From an uncultured Kiritimatiellota bacterium (GTDB lineage: Bacteria > Verrucomicrobiota > Kiritimatiellia > RFP12 > DVOR01), in contig CALXOF010000013.1 of the NCBI GenBank assembly GCA_944389945.1, forward strand, positions 1-64,000: DNA of 64,000 bases, in the 5' to 3' direction. Positions 25,551-33,211 of this stretch are shown here, in pieces. Every line of letters begins with the position of its first letter. The stretch's first letter is position 1. The translations under genes were made by a program, and so were the position numbers. The notes beneath the pieces are model-generated. The model did not search any database, was not told where the DNA came from, and worked only from the letters and a program-made list of their open reading frames with translations.

Positions 25551-25812
25551 CGCTCACCTCCTCACCCACGCGCCAGACCCGCGTCCCCTTCCGGCACGGG
25601 GCCCAGATCGGCGCGTCCTCGGCAATGCAGCAGTTCCACTCGCCGGTGTGGTCGGCAACATAATTCTTAGACGGCGCGGAGAGGCGCGCACGGCATCGCG
25701 TCATGCACAGGACGCCAGCGCGCGAGTCGGCCACGGAAGAGGCGTGCATCAGCATGGCCTCGTGCACCAACCGCAAATCGGCGCGGAGGGTCTCAATCGG
25801 CGTGCGAGTCAT
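25543..25812 (-). CDS. Small cysteine-containing phage protein
   Basis: 89 residues, helical N-terminus (IETLRADLRLVHEAML), then CMTRCRARL and EWNCCIAEDAP, possibly metal-binding. ATG 25812 follows GGGAGG and overlaps the upstream stop by 4 nt. Unknown. Confidence 0.5.
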   Translation of the reverse strand: MTRTPIETLRADLRLVHEAMLMHASSVADSRAGVLCMTRCRARLSAPSKNYVADHTGEWNCCIAEDAPIWAPCRKGTRVWRVGEEVSDE

Positions 25813-26066
25813 TGCGCACCTCCCGCCAAAGCCAGGAACCACGCCTTATCCGGGATGGCCACGGACAGCCCGATCAGCGCGGCCGCGATCAGCACGTTCC
25901 GGACGCAGGTGTTGAGCAGGCTCAGCTTGGTGTCATTGTCGATGTCGCCAGCCATCCCTTCGAGGGAGGTCCAGACGATGAAGCCGGAGAACGTCGCCAG
26001 AATGACGCAGAAGACCCGCACCCCGTTCGCTAAGTGATAAAGCAACAGCGCGGTGCTCTCACTCAT
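25809..26066 (-). CDS. Two-span membrane protein of the element
   Basis: 85 residues with hydrophobic segments at about 10-32 (LANGVRVFCVILATFSGFIV) and 55-80. ATG 26066 follows GGAGG and overlaps the upstream stop by 8 nt. No family recognised; a holin or superinfection-exclusion role is possible. Confidence 0.5.
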   Translation of the reverse strand: MSESTALLLYHLANGVRVFCVILATFSGFIVWTSLEGMAGDIDNDTKLSLLNTCVRNVLIAAALIGLSVAIPDKAWFLALAGGAQ

Positions 26067-26604
26067 GCCGCACCTCCTCCCTCTCTTCGTAGCCGCAGAA
26101 CAATGCGTCTCCGCAGACCCGAACGTCTCCGCAGAACCATGCGTCTCCGCAGACCCGCGCTTTGCCATAGACCCGCACGTCGTCGTAGACACGAGCGTCG
26201 TCGGAGACCTGTGCGTTGCCGTAAACCTGCGCGTCTCCGTAGACCCGTGCATTGCCGTAGACCCGTGCATTGCCGTGGACCTGTGCATTGCCGTGGACCC
26301 GTGCGTTGCCATAGACCCGCGCGTCTCCGCAGACCTGCGCGTTGCCGCAGACCCATGCTTCTCCGCAGACCCGAGCGTCGTCGTAGACCCGTGCATTGCC
26401 GTGGACCCGTGCGTTGCCATAAACCCGAGCGTCGTCGTAGACTTGTGCGTCGTCGTAGACCCAGCAATCGCCTTTGTGGGAGAGGTTTTCTTCGGAATCG
26501 ACCAGTCCACCAATGTCGCCCTTCTTCACGTCTCCGAAATCGCGCAGTGCGCGGATGCGGAATAGGCTTCCGCATGGGATGAGTTCGTACTTTTTGTCGT
26601 TCAT
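26059..26604 (-). CDS. Left-handed beta-helix (hexapeptide-like) repeat protein
   Basis: 181 residues. After a 45-residue N-terminal part (YELIPCGSLFRIRALRDFGDVKKGDIGG) there are about twenty tandem six-residue units of the type [VI]-[YHC]-[GD]-[ND/A]-A-[RQ]. This is the signature of a left-handed beta-helix as in YdcK-like phage proteins. The DNA is a tandem array of 18-nt units (about 26100-26470), prone to expansion. ATG 26604 follows GGAGGA. Role unknown; a stable rod-like scaffold is likely. Confidence 0.75.
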   Translation of the reverse strand: MNDKKYELIPCGSLFRIRALRDFGDVKKGDIGGLVDSEENLSHKGDCWVYDDAQVYDDARVYGNARVHGNARVYDDARVCGEAWVCGNAQVCGDARVYGNARVHGNAQVHGNARVYGNARVYGDAQVYGNAQVSDDARVYDDVRVYGKARVCGDAWFCGDVRVCGDALFCGYEEREEVRHE

Positions 26605-27047
26605 TGCTTGTCCTCCTGTTTGCATTCGCCGTTGAGTGCGCGGTAGAGGACGGCGATGACGTCTCCGGCCTCTGCAAGCGCGGCGTTGAAGTCGCCGCGC
26701 GCGACCTCCGCGAGGAACTCGAAGACCTCAGAAAAAAGGATGGAATGTAATTGGGTGCTTTCCTTTTTGCCAATGTCGAGTTTATGGATTTCCGCCGTAT
26801 CCAAATAGGCCTCGGCGTCCTCTGCCTTCGGCCAGACGTCAAGGAAGACCGGGTGCTTCTCTCGGGCCTTGCGGAGCGAATCGAGGAAGGCCGATTTAAA
26901 CGCGTGGCGGTCCAGTTTCCAGGCTGGACAGGCGGGCGCTTCGCGTTCTCGTTTGACCGCGTAGGTTCTAAATGGACAATTGTAATCCGTACACAGGCAA
27001 TTTCCGACGCAATCGTAGTGGTCGCAGGTCTTGCAGGTGCGTTTCAT
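26601..27047 (-). CDS. MazG-like nucleotide pyrophosphohydrolase with Cys-rich N-terminus
   Basis: 148 residues. The N-terminal 45 residues have seven cysteines (CKTCDHYDC, CLCTDYNC), a probable zinc module. The C-terminal helical part has SEVFEFLAEV and DFNAALAEAGDVIAVLY, matching the ExxE and ExxD metal ligands of all-alpha (MazG/dUTPase-like) NTP pyrophosphohydrolases. These enzymes clean nucleotide pools in phage infection. ATG 27047 follows AAAGGA. Confidence 0.65.
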   Translation of the reverse strand: MKRTCKTCDHYDCVGNCLCTDYNCPFRTYAVKREREAPACPAWKLDRHAFKSAFLDSLRKAREKHPVFLDVWPKAEDAEAYLDTAEIHKLDIGKKESTQLHSILFSEVFEFLAEVARGDFNAALAEAGDVIAVLYRALNGECKQEDKQ

Positions 27048-27059
27048 GATGGGTTCCTT

Positions 27060-27284
27060 TCAGAAGAGCTCTTCGTCGCTTTCGTATTCCTTGTCTTGGG
27101 ATGCGTCTCGCAACTCGAAGTGGTGGCAGACGCCGGTGGGGCAGACCGACGCGTTGCCGACGTTCCACGCCAGCTCCTTCGCCTTCTCGCACATCGTCTT
27201 TGAGTAAGACGCAAACTTGCAGATGGCGCAGCACGCGAGCACCTGCTCGTGATAGCCCATCTTCATAGCAACCCGGCGGTCCAT
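27060..27284 (-). CDS. Cysteine-rich small phage protein
   Basis: 74 residues with CCAIC, a further Cys near 29, CPTGVCHHF and an acidic tail. Probable zinc-binding. Its start overlaps the upstream stop (TGATG). Unknown function. Confidence 0.5.
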   Translation of the reverse strand: MDRRVAMKMGYHEQVLACCAICKFASYSKTMCEKAKELAWNVGNASVCPTGVCHHFELRDASQDKEYESDEELF

Positions 27285-27475
27285 CACTCGCCCCCCTCCT
27301 GCTCCTCGCCCACGAAGTTGAGGATATCCAGCGCTCGGTCGTAGCGGATGGCGACCAGGCGGCCGCCGCCCACGAAGTTCACGGCGGTATTCTCCGTGCA
27401 GAAGAAGAGCTCTTGCAACTGCCCGATGGCGGACAGACCCTTGATGGGGAACACGATACCGTTAGACTTCCTCAT
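27284..27475 (-). CDS. Hypothetical small phage protein
   Basis: 63 residues of mixed strand-helix character with no recognised motif. Start and stop overlap its neighbours by 1-4 nt, in line with the tightly packed operon. Confidence 0.5.
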   Translation of the reverse strand: MRKSNGIVFPIKGLSAIGQLQELFFCTENTAVNFVGGGRLVAIRYDRALDILNFVGEEQEGGE

Positions 27476-27681
27476 TCCTCGACCTCCTTTTCTAGGCGCT
27501 TGGCACCCTGCTCCAGCTGAAGCATGAGCTGGCCAGTGCTGCCCCAGGCTTCGGTAAGCTTATCGGAGTAGTTAGTGCCAAACATGTCCCTGATTGGCAT
27601 GTAGACGTTGCTAAAGGTGATACAAGCCGAGCGAAGCTGCCCAATGATTCGATAAGCCTCGTTGAGGTCTTCGCGCTTCAT
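27472..27681 (-). CDS. Hypothetical small helical phage protein
   Basis: 69 residues, probably all helical with a coiled-coil C-terminus (LEQGAKRLEKEVEE). ATGA overlaps on both sides. Unknown. Confidence 0.5.
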   Translation of the reverse strand: MKREDLNEAYRIIGQLRSACITFSNVYMPIRDMFGTNYSDKLTEAWGSTGQLMLQLEQGAKRLEKEVEE

Positions 27682-27884
27682 TCGTCGTCCTCCTCATCTT
27701 CGGAGCCGTCGAAAAGACCCTCGGGGATGAAGCCGTGGATGTCTTCATCCTCGCCGTTCACATCCTCCCGCTCGCACGCCGGGAACCCGTCCTCGTCCAG
27801 GCACCACGCCCGGCCCCGGTGCGAACAGCCCTCGCACCGAGAGGGACGCGCCAGCGTCCCGGAAACTGTCAAAGCACTCTTCAT
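27678..27884 (-). CDS. Small zinc-site, acidic-tail phage protein
   Basis: 68 residues. CEGCSHRGRAWC...C gives a four-cysteine site; the last 25 residues are strongly acidic. ATG 27884 follows AGGACGA. Unknown. Confidence 0.5.
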   Translation of the reverse strand: MKSALTVSGTLARPSRCEGCSHRGRAWCLDEDGFPACEREDVNGEDEDIHGFIPEGLFDGSEDEEDDE

Positions 27885-27898
27885 CTTGTCGTCCTTTC

Positions 27899-28249
27899 TC
27901 AAAAGGGAATGTCGCCCCAGTCCACATCGTCCGTAGGCTCGTCCGCAGGGACGGAGGCCGCAGGCGCGGAGGCAAGCTCCAGCACCAGACGACGCAGCTC
28001 CTCGCGGTCGTACTCCAGCGAGACGTCGATGTACGGCGACCCGGTCTTCTTGCTTTTGGAGGCCCACCCGGAAAGGCGCATCTTCACCGCCTCGCCGCCG
28101 ACCGCACCAGGCACCTCGATGGTCAAGGTACCGAAGTAATCCGGGGCCTTGTCCGAGCTGCCCGCCCGACGGCGACGCTTGCCATCGGGGAGCTGCTCCC
28201 ATTTCTGTTTGCTCAAGGAGAGCACGCCGCGCCCCAGACGCTCACTCAT
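27899..28249 (-). CDS. SSB-like phage protein
   Basis: 116 residues. A basic N-terminus is followed by a beta-rich middle (DYFGTLTIE, VKMRLSGWASKSKKTGSPYIDVSLE) and an acidic C-terminus ending DDVDWGDIPF. That ending closely resembles the SSB C-terminal tip that recruits replication proteins. An OB-fold or SSB-like role in the element's replication is inferred from this tip and from the recombination and replication neighbours. ATG 28249 lies inside the end of the upstream gene. Confidence 0.55.
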   Translation of the reverse strand: MSERLGRGVLSLSKQKWEQLPDGKRRRRAGSSDKAPDYFGTLTIEVPGAVGGEAVKMRLSGWASKSKKTGSPYIDVSLEYDREELRRLVLELASAPAASVPADEPTDDVDWGDIPF

Positions 28250-28475
28250 GGCTCGCCTCCTGCTCCACGAGGTCAAGCGCACGCTCCACGGCGTCCTTCG
28301 CTTCGTCGATCTCATCGTCCAGCTCGTTCGCCAAAATGACGGCAAAGCCGTCCGGCGTCTTCGGCGGAATCTCTTCGTGCGGAAGCTCATCGGCCAACTC
28401 GGCCGCGTCCTCCAGGTTGCCCCGAGCCGCCTTCAGCAGGCGCCGGATCTCTTCGTACCGTTCTTCATCGTTCAT
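28242..28475 (-). CDS. Hypothetical acidic helical phage protein
   Basis: 77 residues, strongly acidic and helical (NELDDEIDEAKDAVERALDLVEQ). It overlaps the SSB-like gene by 8 nt. Unknown. Confidence 0.5.
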   Translation of the reverse strand: MNDEERYEEIRRLLKAARGNLEDAAELADELPHEEIPPKTPDGFAVILANELDDEIDEAKDAVERALDLVEQEASHE

Positions 28476-28504
28476 CGTTGTCGTTCCTTGTGTTCGTTGA
28501 AAAA

Positions 28505-28786
28505 TCACGCGCCCAGCAAATCTGCACGCGCCAGGCATACCACCTCCGCCAGGTCCATTGCCTCGGTCTTCGAGAGCCGAAGGCTCGTCCCCAGCTGCGC
28601 CACGGCGTAAGGGTGCGGACGCCCCTCGTAGTCCAGCAAATACGCCAGCACATCCCAGGCCAACGCACGCGACTCCGGAGACCCGGCGTTCGCCGCCAGA
28701 CGCCACCGCGCCAAGGCGCGCTTCGCCTGCCACCGGAACAAAAAGTCCGCGCACTCCGCCGCCGTCTTGTTCGTAGGGTCAAACAT
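28505..28786 (-). CDS. Hypothetical small phage protein
   Basis: 93 residues, helical, with Trp/Arg-rich core (FLFRWQAKRALARWRLAAN). ATG 28786 follows AAGGAG with a 9-nt spacer and overlaps the replication gene stop by 8 nt. Unknown. Confidence 0.5.
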   Translation of the reverse strand: MFDPTNKTAAECADFLFRWQAKRALARWRLAANAGSPESRALAWDVLAYLLDYEGRPHPYAVAQLGTSLRLSKTEAMDLAEVVCLARADLLGA

Positions 28787-29876
28787 GGTCATCGTCTCCT
28801 TGCTCTTCGCCGGCAAGCACCACGGGCTTCAGCGTCCCCGCGCGCTTGCGCTCTTCGTAGATCTTCTCGGCCTCCGGACGCTTCGCCTCCCGGGCGCGGA
28901 TGTCCTCGACGGACCGAATGGGCTCGCCGGGGAAGAACTCCTCGCTCACGATCTCGTCGATGGCGGCCAGCCGGCGCGCCGCCTCCCGCTCCTCCGCCTC
29001 CCGCTCCGCCTGGCTCTTCACCGAGCCGCGCTCCGCCGCCGCCGGCAGGAAGTCCTCGAACCGACGGTCGTGCAGGAAGATCTCCGCCCGAGGCACATAA
29101 CGCCCCCCGTCCTCGCTCCACTGCTTGCTCATCCGAGCCTCGCGCATCGCCGCCAGAAGACGCTTCCCGGCGAACCCCTCGGCCTCAAGCGCCGCCCACT
29201 CCGCGCAGACCGTCAGCCGGTTCATCGCACGCTTCGGATACTCTTTCAAAAAGAGTCCCAGGCTCGCCTTGTCCTGAACCTCGGTCTTCTCAAAGTGGAT
29301 GGTCAGCGGAGCCGCCGATGGCGTAGTCTGGGCCTTCACCACCCGCACCCGCCCGGAGGCCTCTCCGTCGCCCGTAGGGGCGCCCTCCCCGGGAACCGAA
29401 GAAGACCCCTCGCACGCACGCGCACACGCGTTAGGTGTGTGTTTAGTCTTATAGTCTTGTCTATATGGGGGCAAACCCTTTGACCTTTTTTGTAAAACGT
29501 CTTGACCTTCCGAGGTAAAACCCTTTAACCTTTCCGTTTTGCCGGAAGGTAAAGACGTTTGACCTTTCTCCTCGGAAAAAGGTAAAGCCGTTTGACCTTT
29601 CTCAACCTCACTCTCAGCCAAAAGACGGACCAGCGTGGACACGCCGACCGTCAGCTGCTTGCCGGAGACCAGGCGCATCATCTGGAGCCGCTGGATCGTC
29701 TTGAGCACCGTCGGCTTCGAGAGACCCGTCTGACGCGCCAGCTCGGACTTGTTCATCCGGGTCTCCCCGTTCTCGTCCGCGCGCCAGCACAGGATGAGCA
29801 ACGCCAGACGCTCGCTCACCTCGAAGGGAAAGACGCCTAGCAGCTTGATCGCCGTGTTCGTCAGATTCACGCTCAC
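28779..29876 (-). CDS. Replication initiator-like winged-helix protein containing the origin
   Basis: 365 residues. The N-terminal winged helix (about 15-80, MNKSELARQTGLSKPTVLKTIQRLQ) is followed by a low-complexity linker with repeated KGQT-LP peptides. A C-terminal domain (about 190-330) has KEYPKRAMNRL and a helical charged end. HTH plus linker plus C-terminal domain, together with iterons inside the gene, is the plan of lambda O-type initiators. The linker peptides are simply the translation of the iterons (29470-29599). GTG 29876 follows GGAGG. No helicase loader gene is obvious next to it. Confidence 0.65.
   Translation of the reverse strand: MSVNLTNTAIKLLGVFPFEVSERLALLILCWRADENGETRMNKSELARQTGLSKPTVLKTIQRLQMMRLVSGKQLTVGVSTLVRLLAESEVEKGQTALPFSEEKGQTSLPSGKTERLKGFTSEGQDVLQKRSKGLPPYRQDYKTKHTPNACARACEGSSSVPGEGAPTGDGEASGRVRVVKAQTTPSAAPLTIHFEKTEVQDKASLGLFLKEYPKRAMNRLTVCAEWAALEAEGFAGKRLLAAMREARMSKQWSEDGGRYVPRAEIFLHDRRFEDFLPAAAERGSVKSQAEREAEEREAARRLAAIDEIVSEEFFPGEPIRSVEDIRAREAKRPEAEKIYEERKRAGTLKPVVLAGEEQGDDDHV
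29470..29599. other. Candidate replication origin, five iterons
   Basis: Direct repeats of GGTAAAGCCGTTTGACCTT type: 29470-29487, 29491-29509, 29514-29532, 29548-29566 and 29581-29599. The last two differ at one position only; the others are more divergent. Start-to-start spacings are about 21-23 and 33-34 nt, close to two and three helical turns. An AT-rich stretch with TTTAGTCTTATAGTCTTG lies beside it (29432-29466). Confidence 0.75.
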
Positions 29877-29908
29877 GGCTTCGCCTCCTGCCCGGAGACC
29901 TCATCTGT

Positions 29909-30005
29909 CGCCCCGCAGGGGCGCTCTGTTTCCCGTAGCCGTGGAAGGTTTGCCCCTTCGGGCCTGCACGCTCCGTTCTCCGTTCTCTGCGGGCCGCAGG
30001 CCCGC
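29909..30005. repeat. Family B repeat, copy 6
   Basis: Hairpin CGCCCC/GGGGCG (29909-29923), a middle GCCC/GGGC hairpin, TTCTCCG units and hairpin GCGGGCC/GGCCCGC (29989-30005). It fills the gap between two operon genes. Confidence 0.85.
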
Positions 30006-30006
30006 T

Positions 30007-30044
30007 CCCCCTGCCGGGGCGTGGGGCAGCGCCCCACATCCCCC
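30007..30044. repeat. Family D hairpin repeat, partial copy 3
   Basis: CCCCTGCCGGGG-type sequence and hairpin GTGGGGC/GCCCCAC (30021-30037), adjoining family B copy 6. Confidence 0.6.
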
Positions 30045-30083
30045 TCAAGCTTCGTGTAAACCGCGATCGGCATGGCCACCTCC

Positions 30084-31502
30084 TCACGCCCTCACCAGCG
30101 TCTGGCTCCCCGCCCCGCGCACGCCGCAGGACTCCAGCACCTCGTCCGCCGCCTTCGCCGTCAAGCCCGCCGCGCGCAGCACCTTCTTCGCCTCCACGCC
30201 GTCGGGCTTCAGGCACGAGCGGAACGCCGCCGCCTGCACGCCCTTGGCCTTGGCCGCCGCCCACAAAGCGTCCACGTCCAGCTTCAGCCGACCCCGCGTC
30301 CCGCGCAGGGCGAAGGCGATTCCGTGCGCGGGGTCCGCAATCGCCTCCCCCGCCAGCAGGTCGGCCTTCGCCGCGGAACGCACCGCGTCGGCCCACTTGC
30401 TCGCAAACTCCGCGATCACCAGGAGCTGCGCCTTCCGCGTCGTGGGCAGACCCGCCCAGCGCCCCGGGCCGGGCTTGCCGTCGCCCACCTGCTCCAGACC
30501 CTGCACGCCGTGTGCCACGTTCGCGCACGCCTGGCACCCGGCGAAGTGCCGGCAAAGCTCACACCACGCGCACTGCGCCGGAGTCGCCGGCACGTGCGCC
30601 GCCCTGTTGTCGAACGCCGCCATCGCACGCTGGAAGATAGACATCGCCTCGGCCTTGCTCGCCTCGCCGCTCTCGCTCTCATCGTGGTCGCCGTAAAGCA
30701 CCGTCCACCGGATCGTCTCAATCGGCGTCTTGCTCGCCAGCGCCGCGCCAAGACCGTACCCCAAGAGCTGCGCGCTGTAGTCCCGCCCGGGATTGTAGAA
30801 CGACTTGAAGTCCCATACGTGCACCACGCCGCGCTCGCCGTCCACCAGCAGGCAGTCCGCCGTCCCGAAGACCGTGTCCCGGTTGGCCGCGTCAAAGAGC
30901 GTCACCCGCGTCTCCACCCGCAACGCCGAGAAGGGCAGACCCAGGTCGAGCACCGCCGCGCGGATCGCCTTGAAGGCCCGCCACGCGCCCGCCTCGTGGA
31001 AGCTCAAAGCCCCCACCTCCACCTCGGGCTCCACGTCGCCCCCGCGTAGCCCCTCCAGCCACCCGGCCAGCAACGCGTGCAGCCGCGTCCCCTCCGCCGC
31101 ATCCGCGCTCGCCTCGCGCCCCTCAAACGCCGGACACGCCAGCACCGCCGGCCACCGGCTCATCCCACGCGGGTGGTGCCCCGTCGGCCCAGGGACCTCA
31201 AGAGGTTGCCCCTCGGACGCCTTGTTTTGCGCTTCACCTTGCCCGTCCGAGGGGCCCCCCACACCCGTGGGGGAAGAGGTTTCCGCCGAGCCCACTGAAC
31301 GATTGTCAGGCTGGTTGGGATTGATGGGCTCGGCGGCCGGCGCACCCGCGCCGGAAATCACATCCGTCGCACGCTCGTCGTGCGTCTGTTCTCCGTTCTC
31401 CGTTCTCTGTTCTCCGGCGACGCCAGTCGCCACCGCCGCCGCAAACAGCGGCTCATCAAAGCTCGGCCCCACAGGGGCTTCAACGTCTTCTTTACGCTTC
31501 AT
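30084..31502 (-). CDS. DUF2800-type PD-(D/E)XK exonuclease
   Basis: 472 residues. The central nuclease core has GTRLHALLAGWLEG, then VFGTADCLLV and VVHVWDFKSF, i.e. the D...DxK pattern of RecB/Cas4-like DUF2800 proteins of phages. CAWCELCRHFAGCQAC near 295-310 supplies cysteines that could hold an iron-sulphur cluster. The C-terminal 130 residues are helical. The N-terminal 110 residues are low complexity and contain GEQRTENGEQT, the in-frame translation of family B repeat copy 7. It precedes the RecT-like gene's product in the usual exonuclease/annealase pairing. ATG 31502 follows GGAG. Confidence 0.75.
   Translation of the reverse strand: MKRKEDVEAPVGPSFDEPLFAAAVATGVAGEQRTENGEQTHDERATDVISGAGAPAAEPINPNQPDNRSVGSAETSSPTGVGGPSDGQGEAQNKASEGQPLEVPGPTGHHPRGMSRWPAVLACPAFEGREASADAAEGTRLHALLAGWLEGLRGGDVEPEVEVGALSFHEAGAWRAFKAIRAAVLDLGLPFSALRVETRVTLFDAANRDTVFGTADCLLVDGERGVVHVWDFKSFYNPGRDYSAQLLGYGLGAALASKTPIETIRWTVLYGDHDESESGEASKAEAMSIFQRAMAAFDNRAAHVPATPAQCAWCELCRHFAGCQACANVAHGVQGLEQVGDGKPGPGRWAGLPTTRKAQLLVIAEFASKWADAVRSAAKADLLAGEAIADPAHGIAFALRGTRGRLKLDVDALWAAAKAKGVQAAAFRSCLKPDGVEAKKVLRAAGLTAKAADEVLESCGVRGAGSQTLVRA
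31368..31431. repeat. Family B repeat, copy 7, inside a gene
   Basis: Hairpin CGCAC/GTGCG (31368-31384), TTCTCCG units and hairpin GGCGAC/GTCGCC (31416-31431). Both stems differ from other copies and remain complementary. Confidence 0.85.
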
Positions 31503-31592
31503 GGCATAGGTCTCCAATGCGCGTAAGGGATTCGGAGTTCCGCCCTCGCCGGCATGCGCGCCCCGCCGACACGGACGCCCTATGACAAATCC

Positions 31593-32402
31593 TTAGTCCA
31601 AAAAGTCACCGCCCTCGGCGGCCACCGTCTCCGGCGCCATGCTCGGCGGCACCGTCAGCACCTCCGCCGCGGACACTTCGCCGCCCGCAGGGACGCCCTG
31701 CTCGATGGCGACGGCATCGGTCGCCTTCGCCTCCGGCACCTCAACCGCCGCCACCGGGGCGACCAGCGCCGCCGCAGGCGCACGCTTCCGGGTCTTCAGG
31801 ACCTTGAGGTCCTCGCTCTCCGGCAGGGGCCGACCCTCGGCCACCATGTCCCGCGCCTCTTCCGTCGAGATCATGCCCTTCAGCACGTCCGCGAAGGCAT
31901 CGCGCAGCGCGAAGGTGCGCGCGCGCTGGAGGAGCATGCGGTCGGGGTTCGTCTTCCACGGCCCCGGCTTCCCCCACAGCCCCGCGCGCTCGGCCATCAA
32001 GCGCGAGAACTCGCCCACGACGGGCGTCGGGCGCCCCTTTCGCTTCACCGTGTAGCGCACGGCCTGCGGGTCCTTGTGGCTCGGGAACCATTCGACCTTC
32101 TCGTCCTCCACCAGCCCGCTCGCCTGCACCAGCGCCACCATCGCGTCGCCCCACAGGGTCGGCCGCCCGTTCACCGCCGCGATGCTCTGGACCGACGTCA
32201 TCGCGTCAAGCCCCAGCTTCTTCCCGTGCATGATCGCCACCGTCGCGCTCTCCGGCGTCGACCCCTTCGGCGCAAAACCCGCGCCGATCAGCAAGCGCGC
32301 CACGCAGAACGCCTCGCCCAGGTTCCTCAGCTGCAGTGCGCCGTCGGCGGAGAACTCCACCGTCGACAGCATCTCCTGCGCCTTCGTCAACTCGTTAGCC
32401 AT
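31593..32402 (-). CDS. RecT-like phage recombination protein
   Basis: 269 residues. The conserved block (NLGEAFCVARLLIGAG, IMHGKKLGLDAMTSVQSIAAVNGRPTLWGDAMVALV, then PGPWKTNPDRMLLQRARTFALRDAF) matches the annealing-type phage recombinases related to RecT/Bet in general layout. The C-terminal 70 residues are Ala/Val/Pro-rich linker. Adjacent to a PD-(D/E)XK exonuclease, the usual partner. ATG 32402 follows AAGGAG. Family assignment is moderately sure. Confidence 0.65.
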   Translation of the reverse strand: MANELTKAQEMLSTVEFSADGALQLRNLGEAFCVARLLIGAGFAPKGSTPESATVAIMHGKKLGLDAMTSVQSIAAVNGRPTLWGDAMVALVQASGLVEDEKVEWFPSHKDPQAVRYTVKRKGRPTPVVGEFSRLMAERAGLWGKPGPWKTNPDRMLLQRARTFALRDAFADVLKGMISTEEARDMVAEGRPLPESEDLKVLKTRKRAPAAALVAPVAAVEVPEAKATDAVAIEQGVPAGGEVSAAEVLTVPPSMAPETVAAEGGDFLD

Positions 32403-32457
32403 GTCTGACTCCTTGTTCGTTGTTCCGTTGCGCCCCGGGTACACGCCCGCGGCAAAA

Positions 32458-32637
32458 TCAAAGCAGCCCCAGGGAATAAACCACCCCATAGGCCAGACCA
32501 AAACTGAAAACGATGTAGAAGACCACCGCGCCGACAACGTTAAGCACCCGGCGCACTCGCCACGGCAACCGGTGCCGCACGCCCATGCGCCGACCCGCCG
32601 CCATCATCTCCCGATACATCCGTTCACTCCTGTTCAT
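32458..32637 (-). CDS. 59-residue single-span membrane protein
   Basis: A basic N-terminus (RVRRVLN) and a hydrophobic segment (VVGAVVFYIVFSFGLAYGVVYSLGLL) reaching the C-terminus. ATG 32637 follows GGAGG and sits 1 nt after the upstream stop. Unknown. Confidence 0.5.
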   Translation of the reverse strand: MNRSERMYREMMAAGRRMGVRHRLPWRVRRVLNVVGAVVFYIVFSFGLAYGVVYSLGLL

Positions 32638-32638
32638 C

Positions 32639-32890
32639 TCACGCCTCCTTCGCATTCCGCTTCGCCTTGTACATCCGCGCCACCCGCTCCGGCATGAACG
32701 CAAAGTCATAACCCTTCCGCGTCGACTGCGCCACCAGCTTCTCCAGCGACGCCTTCACCACAAAGCGGTCCCGACCAATCTTCACCACATCCACCCGCTT
32801 CTGCCGCACCAAAAAGTCCCGCACCCACCGCGCCGGCTTCCCCAGGAAAAGCTTCGCGCACTCCTCGTAGTTCAACAGCTCCGGCATCAT
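32639..32890 (-). CDS. Excisionase-like small DNA-binding protein
   Basis: 83 residues. LNYEECAKLFLGKPARWVRDFLVRQKRVDVVKIGRDRFVV resembles an excisionase-type winged helix-turn-helix. Position in the early left operon, next to the Cro-like gene, fits. Start may be either of two consecutive ATGs (32890, 32887). Confidence 0.55.
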   Translation of the reverse strand: MMPELLNYEECAKLFLGKPARWVRDFLVRQKRVDVVKIGRDRFVVKASLEKLVAQSTRKGYDFAFMPERVARMYKAKRNAKEA

Positions 32891-32891
32891 C

Positions 32892-33083
32892 TCACGCCCC
32901 CTTCCGTCCGCGGCCAGGACGCTGCGGAGGAACCCCCGCCGCCACCAACGCCGCCTCGCACCGAGGGGACCGACGCTCGCCGTTCCACACGCGGTAGAGG
33001 TGGCTCTGCGTCACCCCAAGCTCCGCCGCCAGCTTCCCCAGTCCTAGCACCCGAGGCCTCAGCTCAACCTTTAACTTGCCCAT
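32892..33083 (-). CDS. Cro-like HTH regulator
   Basis: 63 residues. GLGKLAAELGVTQSHLYRVWNGERRSPR is an XRE-type helix-turn-helix. It is the first gene of the minus-strand early operon and is transcribed away from the CI-like repressor across a 128-nt operator region. ATG 33083 follows AAAGGAG. A Cro role is inferred. Confidence 0.7.
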   Translation of the reverse strand: MGKLKVELRPRVLGLGKLAAELGVTQSHLYRVWNGERRSPRCEAALVAAGVPPQRPGRGRKGA

Positions 33084-33148
33084 GACAGGCTCCTTTGCTA
33101 TCATTCAAGTGGATATGCGGCACATCCCGCCGCAAACAACGACACAAT

Positions 33149-33189
33149 AGTAGCACACTACTTTTTAGAGCGCAAGCGAAAAAGTAGTA
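33149..33189. promoter_or_regulatory. Operator region between Cro-like and CI-like genes
   Basis: AGTAG-CACA-CTACT (33149-33162) overlaps a longer inverted repeat ACTACTTTTT (33157-33166) and AAAAAGTAGT (33180-33189). These AT-rich palindromes in the divergent gap are probable repressor sites. Confidence 0.55.
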
Positions 33190-33211
33190 AACTGACGCAA
33201 GGAGGTGCAAG

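Noticed and set aside
26100-26470. Short regularly spaced repeats resembling a CRISPR array
   Set aside because: The 18-nt units have no spacers and translate into hexapeptide beta-helix repeats of one ORF. No cas genes are near.
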